From Gammaproteobacteria bacterium (GTDB lineage Bacteria; Pseudomonadota; Gammaproteobacteria; JACQPQ01), in assembly GCA_016207405.1 (NCBI GenBank), contig JACQPQ010000058.1:1-38108 (forward strand): DNA of 38,108 bases. The letters run 5' to 3'. The translations under genes and the position numbers were made by a program. This document shows, in pieces, positions 25,128-35,201 of this stretch. Position 1 is the first letter of the stretch; each line of letters begins with the position of its first letter. The notes under the pieces were generated by a model, which had not been told where the DNA came from, did not search any database, and saw only the letters and a list, made by a program, of their open reading frames with translations.

Positions 25128-25595
25128 ATGAACGTTCACATTAAAAGTATAATAGAATCCATTATTACTCGTTTAGGGTATGAATTTGTTGGGACAGAAT
25201 GGTTTGGTTTGGGAAAACAAAGAATTTTGCGTGTTTATATTGACGTGTTAAAAGGCGTAACCATAGACGATTGTGAGCAAGTGAGCCATCAGTTAGAGGC
25301 TGAACTTGCCGTGGAATGGGGGGGATCTTTTGGTACTCTAGAAGTCTCGTCCCCGGGTATCAATCGCCCATTGTTTACCAAAGAACACTACCAGCGTTTT
25401 ATAGGAGAACAAGCAAAGATAGAGCTTTATCAAATGTTATTGGGGAGGCGTAATTTTATAGGAACCCTTCAAAATGTTTCAGAAGAAAAAGTTAAGGTTT
25501 TAACAGAAGAGGGGCTTTTTGAGTTGCCTTTTTCTGGAATCAAAAAAGCACATTTGGTGAGGGATGAGGGGTTAGGATTTAGGATTAAGGGGTGA
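25128..25595 (+). CDS. rimP: Ribosome maturation factor RimP
   Basis: RimP helps assemble the 30S subunit. From ATG 25128 the product is 155 aa with the family segments LGYEFVGTEWFG, RVYIDVLKGVTIDDCEQVSHQLEAEL and LEVSSPGINRPLFTKEHYQRFIG. An upstream in-frame start at 25077 would lie in the inverted repeat and the terminator and is rejected. The ribosome binding site is weak. The C-terminal residues GLGFRIKG and the TGA are encoded in a heptamer array. It is first protein gene of the nusA-infB operon. Confidence 0.94.
   Translation: MNVHIKSIIESIITRLGYEFVGTEWFGLGKQRILRVYIDVLKGVTIDDCEQVSHQLEAELAVEWGGSFGTLEVSSPGINRPLFTKEHYQRFIGEQAKIELYQMLLGRRNFIGTLQNVSEEKVKVLTEEGLFELPFSGIKKAHLVRDEGLGFRIKG
25568..25592. 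repeat. Heptamer array at the rimP-nusA junction
   Basis: GGGGTTAGGATTTAGGATTAAGGGG lies in the end of rimP, encoding its last residues just before the TGA, and places AAGGGG seven bases before the nusA ATG as a plausible ribosome binding site. Confidence 0.85.
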
Positions 25596-25599
25596 TGGT

Positions 25600-27096
25600 A
25601 TGAATAAATCTATTTTACTGGTTGTTGAAGCCGTTTCTCATGAAAAGCGAGTAGAGAAAGAAGTTATTTTTAAGGCTTTAGAGGCAGCGCTTGAAGCGGC
25701 CACTCGGAAAAAATTTGGTTTGAGCGAGGAAGCTGACGTTCGAGTGAACATTGACCAAGCGACGGGTGATTATGTCACGTATCGACGGTGGCACGTTTTA
25801 GAAGGTCCTGGGCAGGTGGCAGCCCGTGAGATAGATCTTCTGGCGGCGCAACAAAAAAAAGGAGATGCGAAAGGAGGAGATGTTCTCGAAGAACAAATTG
25901 CTTCCGTTACTTTTGGCCGTATTGAGTCACACATGGCCAAACAGGTGATTGTGCAAAAAGTCAAAGAAGCGGAACGTTCTCAAATTGTCAGTGAATACAA
26001 AGACCGAGTGGGGGATATTCTTTCTGGTGTTGTGCGCAAAGTTGGGCGAGACAACATCGTTGTGGAAGTGGCGCCTAACGTAGAGGCGTTATTAAAACGA
26101 GAAAATATCATTGCTCGAGAATCAGCTCGGATAGGAGACCGTCTAAGAGCTTTGTTAATCAAGGTGACTCCAGAGAAAGTTGGAATTCAACTCTTTTTAA
26201 GCCGGACGCATCCTGAATTTCTCATCAAATTATTCAAGATTGAAGTTCCTGAAATTGAAGAAGGCCTTATCGAGATTAAAGGTGCAGCGAGAGATCCAGG
26301 CATAAGAGCCAAGATTGCCGTTAAGGCGAATGATGCCAGGCTCGATCCTGTGGGTGCTTGCGTGGGTATGCGAGGTTCTCGGGTTCAGGCGGTTTCGAAT
26401 GAACTGGATGGGGAGCGGATCGATATTGTTCTCTGGAATGAAAACCCTGCGCAATTTGTTATCAATGCGATGTCCCCTGCTGAAGTCAAGTCCATTGTAG
26501 TCGATGAAGAAACCCACACCATGGAGGTTGCAGTTTCCGAAGAGGCACTTTCGCAAGCCATTGGCAAAAATGGTCAGAATGTTCGTTTAGCTTCTGAGGT
26601 GACAGGATGGAAATTGAATGTGATGTCTGAGAATGCTGCGTCAACCAAACAAGAAGAAGAAGCACAAAAACTTCGTACTATATTTATGAATGGGCTCAAT
26701 ATTGATGAAACGGTAGCCGATATTTTTGTTCGAGAAGGGTTTACTTCTTTGGAGGAAGTCGCTTACGTTCCTATTGAAGAACTGCAATCGATTGAAGAGT
26801 TTGATCCGGCGCTTATTGAAGAATTGCGGGGCCGAGCAAAAGACAGTCTTCTTGCAAGTGCGATGACTTCTAAAGTCGATTCTGCCAAAGTCCCAGCAGC
26901 AGACTTATTAGCAGTGGAAGGAATGGAAGAGGGGCTCGCTCAAAAACTTGCTCAAAAAGGTATTGTGACAAGGGAAGATTTAGCCGAGCAGTCGGTGGAT
27001 GATTTACGTGGCATGGAGGAGATGAGTGAAGAGTTAGCGGCTAAGTTGATTATGGCGGCAAGAGCAATTTGGTTTACGGATTCGAAAGATAAGTAG
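25600..27096 (+). CDS. nusA: Transcription termination/antitermination factor NusA
   Basis: NusA binds RNA polymerase and RNA and modulates pausing, termination and antitermination. The 498-aa product (E. coli 495) has the N-terminal polymerase-binding domain, an S1 domain (DILSGVVRKVGRDNIVVEVA), two KH domains (GACVGMRGSRVQAVSNELDGERIDIVLW and ALSQAIGKNGQNVRLASEVTGW) and two C-terminal acidic repeats, the second being VEGMEEGLAQKLAQKGI. The start at 25600 has AAGGGG from the heptamer array. It lies 10 bases before infB. Confidence 0.98.
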   Translation: MNKSILLVVEAVSHEKRVEKEVIFKALEAALEAATRKKFGLSEEADVRVNIDQATGDYVTYRRWHVLEGPGQVAAREIDLLAAQQKKGDAKGGDVLEEQIASVTFGRIESHMAKQVIVQKVKEAERSQIVSEYKDRVGDILSGVVRKVGRDNIVVEVAPNVEALLKRENIIARESARIGDRLRALLIKVTPEKVGIQLFLSRTHPEFLIKLFKIEVPEIEEGLIEIKGAARDPGIRAKIAVKANDARLDPVGACVGMRGSRVQAVSNELDGERIDIVLWNENPAQFVINAMSPAEVKSIVVDEETHTMEVAVSEEALSQAIGKNGQNVRLASEVTGWKLNVMSENAASTKQEEEAQKLRTIFMNGLNIDETVADIFVREGFTSLEEVAYVPIEELQSIEEFDPALIEELRGRAKDSLLASAMTSKVDSAKVPAADLLAVEGMEEGLAQKLAQKGIVTREDLAEQSVDDLRGMEEMSEELAAKLIMAARAIWFTDSKDK

Positions 27097-27106
27097 GTTT
27101 ATTCCT

Positions 27107-29689
27107 ATGTCTCAAATGACAGCTCAAGAACTCGCAAAGCAAATAGGTACTGGAATTGAACAATTGCTTGAGCAATTTAAGCAAGCGGGTTTAGAGATCA
27201 CAACGCCTGAAGGAAGTGTCAGTGAAGAAGATAAAGAACGTCTCTTAAGCTATCTTCGCCATTCAAGTGGTCATGTGGAAAGCTCTCTTTCTGCTAACAA
27301 ACTGACGCTCAAAAAGAAAACCTTAAGTCAGTTAAAAATAGCGAACAAACATAGTGTGGGTCGTATTGTAGAAGTGGAGGTTAGAAAAAAACGTTCCTTT
27401 GTAAAGCCTACTTCGGAAGAAAGTGAGAGCAAAGCAAAAGCTACCCAAGACACTTCACCCGAAACCCCTTCCGGATCGGGTGCATCTTCTTTAAGGGAAG
27501 GGATTTTCGACCGACAAAAACTCTCTTCGATTGAAGAAGAAATTCGCAAGCAAGATGGAACAACGGAAAAGGGAGAAGAAACTCCCCAAGAAGATAGAGC
27601 CGAACCTATTGCTCCCGGTGCTCTAGAAAAAGCGCCAGAGTCGCGCGTTGTGGGTGAAGAAGAAAAAGCGTCAAAAACAAAAGCAAAAAAGAAACCTAAA
27701 GCAAGAGTCAGGCGAAAAGAAGTGGGTAGCGATGTGCCTCTTGATCCACAGGTTTATTTACTGGGTGAGCCAGAAGAGGAAGGGGTTCAAGAAGTGGAAG
27801 AAGGGGGAGAGGCTAAAAAAATCGGGCACCGAGAACTTCGCTTAAAACCGAGAAGAAGCGATAAACGCGTTAAAAAAACGTCGGGAGAAAGTGCTCCGGA
27901 TCTCATCACAACGTTTACGAAACATAAATTTGAAAAACCCACTGTCCTTGCGGTTAAAGAAGTCGCCATACAAGAGGGGATTACAGCAGGGGAACTGGCT
28001 CAGAAGATGTCTTTAAAGGCAGGGGAAGTGATTGCCGCCTTGATGAACTCAGGTATGAGGGTCACCATCAATCAGCCGCTTGACCAAGCCACAGCCAGCA
28101 TTATTGTAGAAGAATTAGGCCACACACCTGTACTGACAGCGGTTCTTGACGAAAAGGCACTGTTTGCTTCTTTAAAAAAGGAGGGGGGGCAAGTTTTACC
28201 CAGACCGCCTGTTGTGACTGTTATGGGGCATGTCGACCATGGTAAGACGTCATTATTGGATAGGATCCGCGAAACACAAGTTGCATCAGGCGAATCAGGA
28301 GGCATCACACAGCATATAGGAGCCTATCGTGTGCATACGCCTTCTTTGGACATTACATTTTTAGATACGCCTGGCCATGCAGCTTTTACAGCCATGAGAG
28401 CAAGGGGAAGCCAGTGTACAGATATTGTCGTTTTAGTGGTTGCGGCGGACGATGGTGTGATGCCTCAAACGGTCGAAGCCATTCTCCATGCTAAAGCGGC
28501 AAACGTTCCGGTTATTGTTGCGATTAACAAGATAGATAAACCGGATATCGACCTTGAGAGAATCAAAACACAGTTAGCGGAAAATGGCCTTGTTCCTGAA
28601 GAGTGGGGAGGGGATGCGCTGTTTGTTCATGTGTCTGCGAAGACAGGGCAAGGGATCCAAGATCTTTTAAATGCGATTCTCTTACAGTCTGAGTTATTAG
28701 CGCTCAAGGCACCTATTGAAGGGTTGGCACAAGGGGTTGTGATTGAGGCGAGTTTAGATAGAGGAAGAGGTCCTATTGCAACTGTGTTGGTTCGTTCAGG
28801 GACTTTAAGGAAAGGGGACATTCTTCTTGTCGGGAGTCAGATTGGGCGAGTGAGACTATTATTAGATGAAAATGGACAACCCTGTGATGTGGCTACGCCA
28901 AGCATTCCTGTTCGGGTAGTAGGGTGTCCTTCTGTCCCTCGTGCGGGTGATCAAGTGGTTGCCGTAGAAGATGAGCGCAAAGCAAAGGAAATTTCGGAAT
29001 ATCAGCGACGCAAACATCGAGAAAACTTGCATCTTGTTCGTTCGCTTGAAAAAACAGATGCTTTTGTCCATTTAGAGAAAAGTGGTTTAAAGAGGATTTC
29101 TATTGTGTTGAAGGCAGATGTGCAAGGATCTGTGGAGGCGCTATCTGAAGCCTTAGAAAAACTCTCTAATGAGGAAGTGAATGTTTCTGTTATTTACAAA
29201 AGTGTAGGGGGCATAACGGACTCAGATGTTCATTTAGCAAAGGCGTCATCGGCTGGGATCATAGGGTTTAATGTACGGGCCGAACAGACGGCAAAACGAC
29301 TGGCGGGTGAAGAAGGGGTTTCTCTCTCTTACTACAGCATTATCTACGATGCGCTAGACGATATTAAAAAAGCCGTTCATCAAATGGTGGCGCCTGTTTT
29401 TAAAGAAGTCATCTTAGGAGTTCTCCTTGTGAAAGAGATTTTTCGCGCATCTAAATTGGGTACCGTTGCCGGGTGTTTAGTGCAAGAAGGCACTGTGCGG
29501 CGTGACAAATTGATTCGGGTACTTCGTAATCAGGTTGTCATTCACGAGGGTACTTTAAGTTCTTTACGGAGGCACAAAGAGGATGTATCGAATGTTGCAG
29601 CGGGAACAGAATGTGGAATAGGAATTAAAAATTATTCAGATATTCAAGCAGGCGACCGGATTGAAGTGTATGAAAAAGTTGAAGGTTGA
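27107..29689 (+). CDS. infB: Translation initiation factor IF-2
   Basis: IF-2 is the GTPase that brings fMet-tRNA to the 30S subunit and promotes subunit joining. The 860-aa protein has an N-terminal IF2-N domain ([12 protein letters not shown]), a long charged, lysine/glutamate-rich linker, a second IF2-N-like module ([23 protein letters not shown]), then the G domain with GHVDHGKT (374-381), DTPGHAAFT and NKID, and the C2 domain that recognises formyl-Met. It stands downstream of the initiator tRNA whose end it reads. Its 3' end overlaps rbfA by 20 bp. Confidence 0.98.
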   Translation: MSQMTAQELAKQIGTGIEQLLEQFKQAGLEITTPEGSVSEEDKERLLSYLRHSSGHVESSLSANKLTLKKKTLSQLKIANKHSVGRIVEVEVRKKRSFVKPTSEESESKAKATQDTSPETPSGSGASSLREGIFDRQKLSSIEEEIRKQDGTTEKGEETPQEDRAEPIAPGALEKAPESRVVGEEEKASKTKAKKKPKARVRRKEVGSDVPLDPQVYLLGEPEEEGVQEVEEGGEAKKIGHRELRLKPRRSDKRVKKTSGESAPDLITTFTKHKFEKPTVLAVKEVAIQEGITAGELAQKMSLKAGEVIAALMNSGMRVTINQPLDQATASIIVEELGHTPVLTAVLDEKALFASLKKEGGQVLPRPPVVTVMGHVDHGKTSLLDRIRETQVASGESGGITQHIGAYRVHTPSLDITFLDTPGHAAFTAMRARGSQCTDIVVLVVAADDGVMPQTVEAILHAKAANVPVIVAINKIDKPDIDLERIKTQLAENGLVPEEWGGDALFVHVSAKTGQGIQDLLNAILLQSELLALKAPIEGLAQGVVIEASLDRGRGPIATVLVRSGTLRKGDILLVGSQIGRVRLLLDENGQPCDVATPSIPVRVVGCPSVPRAGDQVVAVEDERKAKEISEYQRRKHRENLHLVRSLEKTDAFVHLEKSGLKRISIVLKADVQGSVEALSEALEKLSNEEVNVSVIYKSVGGITDSDVHLAKASSAGIIGFNVRAEQTAKRLAGEEGVSLSYYSIIYDALDDIKKAVHQMVAPVFKEVILGVLLVKEIFRASKLGTVAGCLVQEGTVRRDKLIRVLRNQVVIHEGTLSSLRRHKEDVSNVAAGTECGIGIKNYSDIQAGDRIEVYEKVEG

Positions 29690-30035
29690 GCGAACTATTC
29701 GCATTGGAGAGCTGATTCGGCGGGAGCTGGCTTCCATTCTCCAGAAGGATTTTAGAGATCCACGTTTAGGGATGGTTACTTTTACAAATGTTAAAGTGTC
29801 GAAAGATCTTTCTGAAGCTAAAATTTATTTTTTAGTAGGAGGCGATAGGAAAGATCACACAGAGAATACTGCTGTATTGAACCATGCGGCTGGTTTCTTA
29901 AGGGGAGCGCTTGCCAAACGGTTATTTCGGCTTCGCCTGATACCTAAGCTCCGGTTTTTTTATGATGTGGATGAAGAAAGAAGGCGGGAACTCGCTCATC
30001 TTATCGATACCTTAACGCAAGAAGCGCAGTTATAA
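29670..30035 (+). CDS. rbfA: Ribosome-binding factor A
   Basis: RbfA binds the 30S subunit and helps mature the 16S rRNA 5' end. From ATG 29670 the product is 121 aa, starting [20 protein letters not shown], with the KH-like core DFRDPRLGMVTFTNVKVSKDLSEAKIYF and RLRLIPKLRFFYD. The start lies 20 bases inside infB in another frame; a TTG at 29661 adds three residues and is less likely. No clear ribosome binding site is seen, which suggests coupling to infB termination. Confidence 0.95.
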   Translation: MKKLKVERTIRIGELIRRELASILQKDFRDPRLGMVTFTNVKVSKDLSEAKIYFLVGGDRKDHTENTAVLNHAAGFLRGALAKRLFRLRLIPKLRFFYDVDEERRRELAHLIDTLTQEAQL

Positions 30036-30043
30036 GGTTTATT

Positions 30044-30760
30044 ATGGATGGTCTTTTACTGTTTGATAAACCAGAGGCCTGTACTTCTAACCAAGCATTG
30101 CAATACCTGAAGAAGCTTTTTGGCGCACAAAAAGCAGGGCATACGGGGACGCTCGATCCTTTGGCAACGGGTATTTTGCCGATTTGTTTTGGGAAAACAA
30201 CCAAAGTGGCCCATCGTTTATTGGGGAGTGATAAAACTTATCAGGTGACGGTTGCATTAGGTATTCGAACGGCGACGGGAGACCGAGAGGGAGCAGTCAT
30301 TCAAAAGCAGAATGTTCCTGTCTTGAACGATGAGCGCATAGAATCTGTTCTCGAGCAATTTAGAGGCGACATTGAACAAATTCCCCCCATGTTCTCAGCG
30401 CTTAAAGTTAAGGGGCAAAGGCTGTATCAATTGGCAAGAAAAGGTATTGTTATTCCGCGTTTGCCTCGCATGGTTCGCATTTATGAACTTCAGTGTATCT
30501 CAAAAGAACAGCAAGACAACACCTTGGATTTAATTGTGCGTTGTGGCAAAGGGACTTATATCAGGGCGCTCGTGGATGATATCGGTGAAGCGTTAGGGTG
30601 TGGCGCGCATGTCAAAGCGCTTAGGCGAACACGGGTAGGGGACTTTAAAGTGGAGCACAGTTATACCATCGCTACTTTAGAGCAAGTGAAGGCACGCGAA
30701 GGGTTTCTTGGTTTAAGAAAGGTGTTACACTTACCCGAAGAAATTATGGTTACGATTTGA
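30044..30760 (+). CDS. truB: tRNA pseudouridine-55 synthase TruB, short form
   Basis: TruB makes pseudouridine 55 in the T loop of tRNAs. The catalytic motif GHTGTLDPLATG is present with Asp38, followed by KTYQVTVALGIRTATGDREG, PPMFSALKVKGQRLYQLARKG and CGKGTYIRALVDDIGEALG. The product is only 238 aa against 314 in E. coli: it stops soon after the catalytic domain and lacks the C-terminal PUA-like domain. No frameshift remnant is possible, because rpsO starts 16 bases after the stop. The catalytic domain is intact, so activity is expected. Confidence 0.95.
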   Translation: MDGLLLFDKPEACTSNQALQYLKKLFGAQKAGHTGTLDPLATGILPICFGKTTKVAHRLLGSDKTYQVTVALGIRTATGDREGAVIQKQNVPVLNDERIESVLEQFRGDIEQIPPMFSALKVKGQRLYQLARKGIVIPRLPRMVRIYELQCISKEQQDNTLDLIVRCGKGTYIRALVDDIGEALGCGAHVKALRRTRVGDFKVEHSYTIATLEQVKAREGFLGLRKVLHLPEEIMVTI

Positions 30761-30776
30761 CGGAGGAGCTTAAAGC

Positions 30777-31046
30777 ATGACGTTAAAAAAAGAAAAAAAA
30801 GACAAAGTCGTTCAAGAATATCGTAAGGGGGAAAGGGACACGGGTTCATCGGAAGTTCAGGTGGCCCTTTTAAGTGCTCGTATTAAAGAACTTACGGAAC
30901 ATTTTAGCGTTCACAAAAAGGATGTGCACTCCAGGCAGGGTTTACTTCGTTTAGTGAACCGTCGTCGTAAGCTGTTAGATTATCTTAAGTCAAAGAATAC
31001 CGAGCGCTACAAAACGCTCGTATCTAGACTTGAACTTCGTGGATAA
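30777..31046 (+). CDS. rpsO: 30S ribosomal protein S15
   Basis: S15 binds the central domain of 16S rRNA early in 30S assembly. The 89-aa length is that of E. coli S15, and the motifs [23 protein letters not shown] and [21 protein letters not shown] are complete. GGAGG stands 10 bases before the ATG. It lies between truB and pnp as in E. coli. Confidence 0.98.
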   Translation: MTLKKEKKDKVVQEYRKGERDTGSSEVQVALLSARIKELTEHFSVHKKDVHSRQGLLRLVNRRRKLLDYLKSKNTERYKTLVSRLELRG

Positions 31047-31070
31047 AAATTCTTTGGAGAAAATACACTC

Positions 31071-33155
31071 GTGAGACCTGTTAAAAAAATATTTCAGTAT
31101 GGTAAACATGTGGTAACCCTTGAAACGGGGGTGATTGCCCGTCAAGCGACGGCCGCTGTTTTGGCTAAAATGGATGATACGACTGTTTTGGTAACGGTGG
31201 TGGCGAATAAAACGCCCAGCGCTCAAAATGATTTTTTCCCTCTTTCTGTTCACTATCAGGAAAAAACTTACTCTGCGGGGAAAATTCCAGGGGGCTTTTT
31301 TAAACGAGAAGGGCGTCCTTCTGAAAAAGAAACCCTTACTTCTCGCCTGATTGACCGCCCGATAAGACCTTTATTTTCCGAGGGGTTTAATCATGAAGTG
31401 CAGATTATCGCAACGGTTATGTCCATTGATGGGTCGGTCGATCCGGATGTTGTCGCTTTGCTAGGGACTTCTGCGGCCTTGTCAATTTCTGGATTACCCT
31501 TTAAAGGGCCTATTGGGGTTGCTCGCATCGGCTATAAAGACGGGGATTTTTTATTAAATCCAACTTCACCAGAACTCAAAAATTCACAATTAGACCTTGT
31601 TATTGCGGGAACTAAAACGGCAGTGTTGATGGTGGAATCTGAAGCCAAAGAGTTATCGGAGGCTGTTTTATGTGATGCGGTGCAATATGGGCATGAGGCG
31701 TTAAAGACGGTTGTGCAGGGAATAGAAGAATTTGTCCATGCCGTTAATCCCTCTTCTTCTTTTCGGTTACAACCTTCTCGCGATCTCACGCTGGTTACAG
31801 GAATGCTAAAGCCTTTGGTAGAAGCGAGCTTAAAAGAGGCTTATCAAATTTCTGAAAAAACCAAACGGCAAGAACGCGTGGAAGAAATCCGACACCAAGT
31901 TATTCAAACGCTTCTGCCAGAAGTAACCAAAACTGGGGGAGGAGAGGCAGATATTCTTCAAGTTTTTGCAAAACTGGAAAAAGAGGTGGTGCGCACCCAT
32001 CTTCTGGTACACAAAAAACGAATCGATGGACGTAGTTCAACGGACATTCGTCCTATTTCTATTTGTGTCGGTATTCTGCCAAGGACACATGGTTCTGCTC
32101 TTTTTACAAGAGGGGAAACCCAAGCATTAGTGACGACCACGCTGGGTACGGAAAAAGACTCTCAAGTGATCGATGCCTTAGAAGGCGAACGGAAGGAAGC
32201 GTTTTTATTGCATTATAATTTTCCACCTTATTGTGTAGGCGAAATTGCCCAGGTGGGGAGTCCAAAAAGACGTGAGATTGGGCATGGAAGGCTTGCGCGT
32301 CGCGCCATAATTGGGGTGATGCCGCCCATGGATGATTTCCCTTATGCGGTTCGAATTGTTTCTGAGGTTACAGAATCAAACGGCTCTAGTTCTATGGCGA
32401 CAGTCTGTGGCAGCAGCTTATCGCTTATGGATGCGGGGGTACCCATTAAAGAAGCTGTAGCGGGTATTGCCATGGGTTTAATGAAAGAAGGGGATGAATT
32501 TATTATCCTATCAGACATTTTGGGGGACGAAGACCATTTTGGGGATATGGATTTTAAAGTCGCAGGGACTCGCCACGGCATTACTGCACTCCAAATGGAT
32601 ATTAAAATAGATGGGGTTACCCGACCCATTTTGCAGGTTGCTTTGGAGCAAGCGCGGAAAGGTCGGATGCATGTGCTAGGGGAAATGGAACAAGTGATAA
32701 AAGCCCCTAGACAAGAAGTTTCAAAACATGCGCCTCGCATTATCAGTTTTAATATCAATCCTGAGAAAATTCGAGCAGTCATAGGCAAGGGGGGGACGAT
32801 GATTCGCTCTATTATAGAAGAAACGGGAGTTACGATTGATATTTCTGATGACGGACTAGTTAAAATTGGTGCGGTTGATGTAGCGGCAGGAGAGGAAGCA
32901 CGACGCAAAATTGAAGATCTAACGACAGAGCCTGAGATAGGGCGTGTTTACGAAGGAAAGGTTATAAAATTGCTAGACTTTGGCGCCATCGTAAGTATTT
33001 CAGGCAATAAGGAAGGCTTAGTCCATATTTCTGAAATCAGCCCCGAAAGAATAGATAAGGTTGAGGACAAGTTAGCGGACGGTCAATTCGTAAATGTCAA
33101 ATTGATTGAGATCGACCGAATGGGTCGGCTTCGGTTTAGCATCAAGCGTGTGTGA
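31071..33155 (+). CDS. pnp: Polyribonucleotide nucleotidyltransferase (PNPase)
   Basis: PNPase degrades RNA 3' to 5' with phosphate and is part of the degradosome in relatives. The 694-aa product has two RNase PH domains (first with [29 protein letters not shown]; second with [15 protein letters not shown] and [16 protein letters not shown]), a KH domain ([22 protein letters not shown]) and an S1 domain ([20 protein letters not shown]). The start is a GTG at 31071, supported by the family N-terminus [16 protein letters not shown]. coli pnp also uses a non-ATG start (TTG). It ends the operon and converges on rocF. Confidence 0.97.
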   Translation: MRPVKKIFQYGKHVVTLETGVIARQATAAVLAKMDDTTVLVTVVANKTPSAQNDFFPLSVHYQEKTYSAGKIPGGFFKREGRPSEKETLTSRLIDRPIRPLFSEGFNHEVQIIATVMSIDGSVDPDVVALLGTSAALSISGLPFKGPIGVARIGYKDGDFLLNPTSPELKNSQLDLVIAGTKTAVLMVESEAKELSEAVLCDAVQYGHEALKTVVQGIEEFVHAVNPSSSFRLQPSRDLTLVTGMLKPLVEASLKEAYQISEKTKRQERVEEIRHQVIQTLLPEVTKTGGGEADILQVFAKLEKEVVRTHLLVHKKRIDGRSSTDIRPISICVGILPRTHGSALFTRGETQALVTTTLGTEKDSQVIDALEGERKEAFLLHYNFPPYCVGEIAQVGSPKRREIGHGRLARRAIIGVMPPMDDFPYAVRIVSEVTESNGSSSMATVCGSSLSLMDAGVPIKEAVAGIAMGLMKEGDEFIILSDILGDEDHFGDMDFKVAGTRHGITALQMDIKIDGVTRPILQVALEQARKGRMHVLGEMEQVIKAPRQEVSKHAPRIISFNINPEKIRAVIGKGGTMIRSIIEETGVTIDISDDGLVKIGAVDVAAGEEARRKIEDLTTEPEIGRVYEGKVIKLLDFGAIVSISGNKEGLVHISEISPERIDKVEDKLADGQFVNVKLIEIDRMGRLRFSIKRV

Positions 33156-33222
33156 GCCCTCTATTGCACCCTAGCTTGCAATATGGTAAACATTCGGTTA
33201 AGCCATCGTTGCAAAGTATATA

Positions 33223-33321
33223 TCACTTCACTTTGCAGATTTATGCAATCCACCTGGCTTAAGCTCACATCGAAATTCAACCCCTTTCCTTACGATTTTG
33301 GCATCTTTGACACCCGAGTAG
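33223..33321 (+). pseudogene. Possible HigB-type toxin remnant
   Basis: The frame reads SLHFADLCNPPGLSSHRN before it ends at TAG 33319-33321. This resembles the central DL..PPG..LH segment of HigB/RelE-type mRNA interferases, but the following GxWS and DYH motifs are missing and there are stops upstream. It is accepted only because a clearer HigA remnant follows in the same frame 21 bases later. Confidence 0.35.
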
Positions 33322-33327
33322 TAACAG

Positions 33328-33459
33328 GTTACACTTCAATGTCTTGCTAAAGCATTTGGTGGTACACCAGAACACTGGTTAGAAATGCAAATACAATATG
33401 ACTTGTGGCAAGCAAAGCAAAAGGCTGATCTAAGTGACATTAAGGCTATGCGGGCCTAG
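33328..33459 (+). pseudogene. HigA-family antitoxin remnant (C-terminal part)
   Basis: From about 33343 the frame encodes LAKAFGGTPEHWLEMQIQ, then YDLWQAKQKADLSDIKAMRA and TAG (33457-33459). This is the conserved second half of HigA/VapI-type helix-turn-helix antitoxins, which usually read RLAKAFGTSPEFWLNLQ...YDLW. The DNA-binding first half is lost: an in-frame TAA lies at 33322-33324 and no start codon fits. With the toxin-like fragment upstream it is the relic of a higBA toxin-antitoxin module in the gap between pnp and rocF. The rest of the 349-base gap (33156-33222 and 33460-33504) shows nothing recognisable. Confidence 0.75.
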
Positions 33460-33504
33460 GCGAGTTCTGTAGGCCACAGATCAAACGTATGCATTAAAGA
33501 CTCT

Positions 33505-34446
33505 CTAATGCAGAGGATTCCTGGCGAGGATCTGTTTGCCAAATAGGCTTTCTACCAGCTCGACCGTAAGTTCTGCTGTTTTATTTCGTTCATCGAAAGC
33601 GGGATTCAGTTCCATAATGTCGAGGGACCCCAGGCAACCCGTGTCATAAATCATTTCCATACAAAGCTGAGCTTCTCGATAAGAGGGGCCGCCTTTTACA
33701 GGGGTTGAAACACCCGGCGCAATGTCTGCATCTAAAAAATCAACATCCAAGCTCACATGGAGGTGGGCGCCTGGATCAACTAATAAATTTAAAGCTTTTT
33801 CCATCATGACGCGCATCCCATGCTCATCCAGCATGCGCATATCTAGGATGTGAATCGGATATTGATTCAGTTGCTCTCGTTCTAAGGTGTCAATGGAGCG
33901 TACTCCGATCTGCACCACGGTAGAAATGGATTGAAAGGGTTTTGCATTCAACACTTTTTTAAACTTAGGGTGCCCAAGCCCACAAACAATCGCGAGCGGC
34001 ATCCCATGAATGTTGCCAGAAGGCGAAGTGTCTGCCGTATTAAAATCCGCATGGGCATCTAGCCATAAAATATTGAGCTTTTTACCTGTCTCAAAACAAT
34101 ACCGTCCTATTCCGGCAATAGAACCAATCGCCATAGAATGATCGCCGCCCAATAAAATGGGGAGTTCTCCATTGACCAAACTGAGATAGAAAGATTCTCG
34201 GACTTCTTCACACCACTGAATGGTGGCCTCGAGATGTCGATATCCTCCAACCGGAGGTTCTTCCGGATTAGGAGGGCCAATAATATTGCCTTTATCAAGC
34301 ACAATAAGCCCTAAGTTACGCAAGGCACGTTCAAGGCCTGCCACTCGAATGGCTTCTGGCCCCATAGAAGCTCCCCGTAGGCCAGAGCCTATGTCCGTGG
34401 GAACACCAATGAGCGTCGTGATTTTTTTTAGTTTCTGGGCATTCAT
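33505..34446 (-). CDS. rocF: Arginase
   Basis: Arginase hydrolyses arginine to ornithine and urea using two Mn ions. The 313-aa product has all metal-binding motifs: GGDHS (100-104, with His103), DAHADFN (130-136, with Asp130, His132, Asp134) and SLDVDFLDADIAPGVSTPVKGG (Asp234, Asp236). SGNIHGMPLA binds the substrate guanidinium side. This separates it from agmatinases by the SGNIHGMPLA motif, though agmatinase-like specificity cannot be wholly excluded. It overlaps rlmB by ATGA, so it is translated with rnr-rlmB; AAGGA lies six bases before its ATG. Confidence 0.94.
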   Translation of the reverse strand: MNAQKLKKITTLIGVPTDIGSGLRGASMGPEAIRVAGLERALRNLGLIVLDKGNIIGPPNPEEPPVGGYRHLEATIQWCEEVRESFYLSLVNGELPILLGGDHSMAIGSIAGIGRYCFETGKKLNILWLDAHADFNTADTSPSGNIHGMPLAIVCGLGHPKFKKVLNAKPFQSISTVVQIGVRSIDTLEREQLNQYPIHILDMRMLDEHGMRVMMEKALNLLVDPGAHLHVSLDVDFLDADIAPGVSTPVKGGPSYREAQLCMEMIYDTGCLGSLDIMELNPAFDERNKTAELTVELVESLFGKQILARNPLH

Positions 34447-35201
34447 GTGGAGTCCTTATTCTTAATCCTACCCCTACGTCTTACCTCATATAAACAAATC
34501 CCCGTTGCGACAGAGACATTCAAACTTTCAATTTCTCCCCAAAGGGGTATACGAACCATAATATCGCATAAGCGCTGTGTCAATCCGCGTAATCCTTGTC
34601 CTTCCCCGCCTAAAAGTAATGCAAGAGGAAGCTCGCAGGAGACTTCAGTAAGCGTTTGGGGCGCTTGGCTCGATGTCCCAATAAGAGTGATCTCTTCGTC
34701 TTTCAACCTTCGTAAAACACGGGCAAGATTGACAACTTCTATGATAGGCAGGTGATGGGTGGCTCCAGAGGCAGCTTTATGTACGAGAGGAGTTAAGGGG
34801 GCCCTGCGGTGTTTTGGGAGAATAACAGCCGAAACACCAAAGGCAGAGGCACTGCGAAGACAAGCACCGAGGTTTTGAGGATCTTCTATGCCCTCTAATA
34901 CCAGAAGAAAAGCTTTTGTTTTGTATTGTTCAATGAGAGCCCATAAATCTTCTTCTTTGCCTACTGTCGGTGCACGAAATACTGCGACAATACCCTGATG
35001 AGCAGGAGATTTTGCATACTGAGTGAGGGCATGTTCCGTTACCCGTTGGATAGGAATGTGATGCGCTTCCGAAAGCGCGATGAGGGAACTCAAGCGTTCG
35101 TCATGCCGTTCTTTTCGACAGTAAAGCGTAGAAATGACTTTTGGATTCTTTTTAAGAAGGCTCGTGATGGCATGAAAGCCGTATAGGAATTGAAGGCTCA
35201 T
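34443..35201 (-). CDS. rlmB: 23S rRNA Gm2251 2'-O-methyltransferase RlmB
   Basis: RlmB methylates the ribose of G2251 in the peptidyl-transferase P loop of 23S rRNA. The 252-aa SpoU-family protein has the N-terminal substrate domain (YGFHAITSLL) and the knotted SAM domain with VLEGIEDPQNLGACLRSA, LALLLGGEGQGL and IPLWGEIESLNVSVATGI. It overlaps rnr by 4 bp upstream and rocF by 4 bp downstream. Its C-terminal tail RGRIKNKDST is encoded partly by degenerate heptamer repeat. Confidence 0.96.
   Translation of the reverse strand: MSLQFLYGFHAITSLLKKNPKVISTLYCRKERHDERLSSLIALSEAHHIPIQRVTEHALTQYAKSPAHQGIVAVFRAPTVGKEEDLWALIEQYKTKAFLLVLEGIEDPQNLGACLRSASAFGVSAVILPKHRRAPLTPLVHKAASGATHHLPIIEVVNLARVLRRLKDEEITLIGTSSQAPQTLTEVSCELPLALLLGGEGQGLRGLTQRLCDIMVRIPLWGEIESLNVSVATGICLYEVRRRGRIKNKDST
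34455..34475. repeat. Degenerate heptamers at the rlmB-rocF junction
   Basis: On the minus strand the sequence GTAGGGGTAGGATTAAGAATAA precedes AAGGA-type sequence; it encodes the rlmB tail and contributes the rocF ribosome binding site. The units are decayed. Confidence 0.55.

Noticed and set aside
32342-32908. 188-residue open frame antisense to pnp
   Set aside because: Shadow of the conserved PNPase frame with no start signal or recognisable domain.
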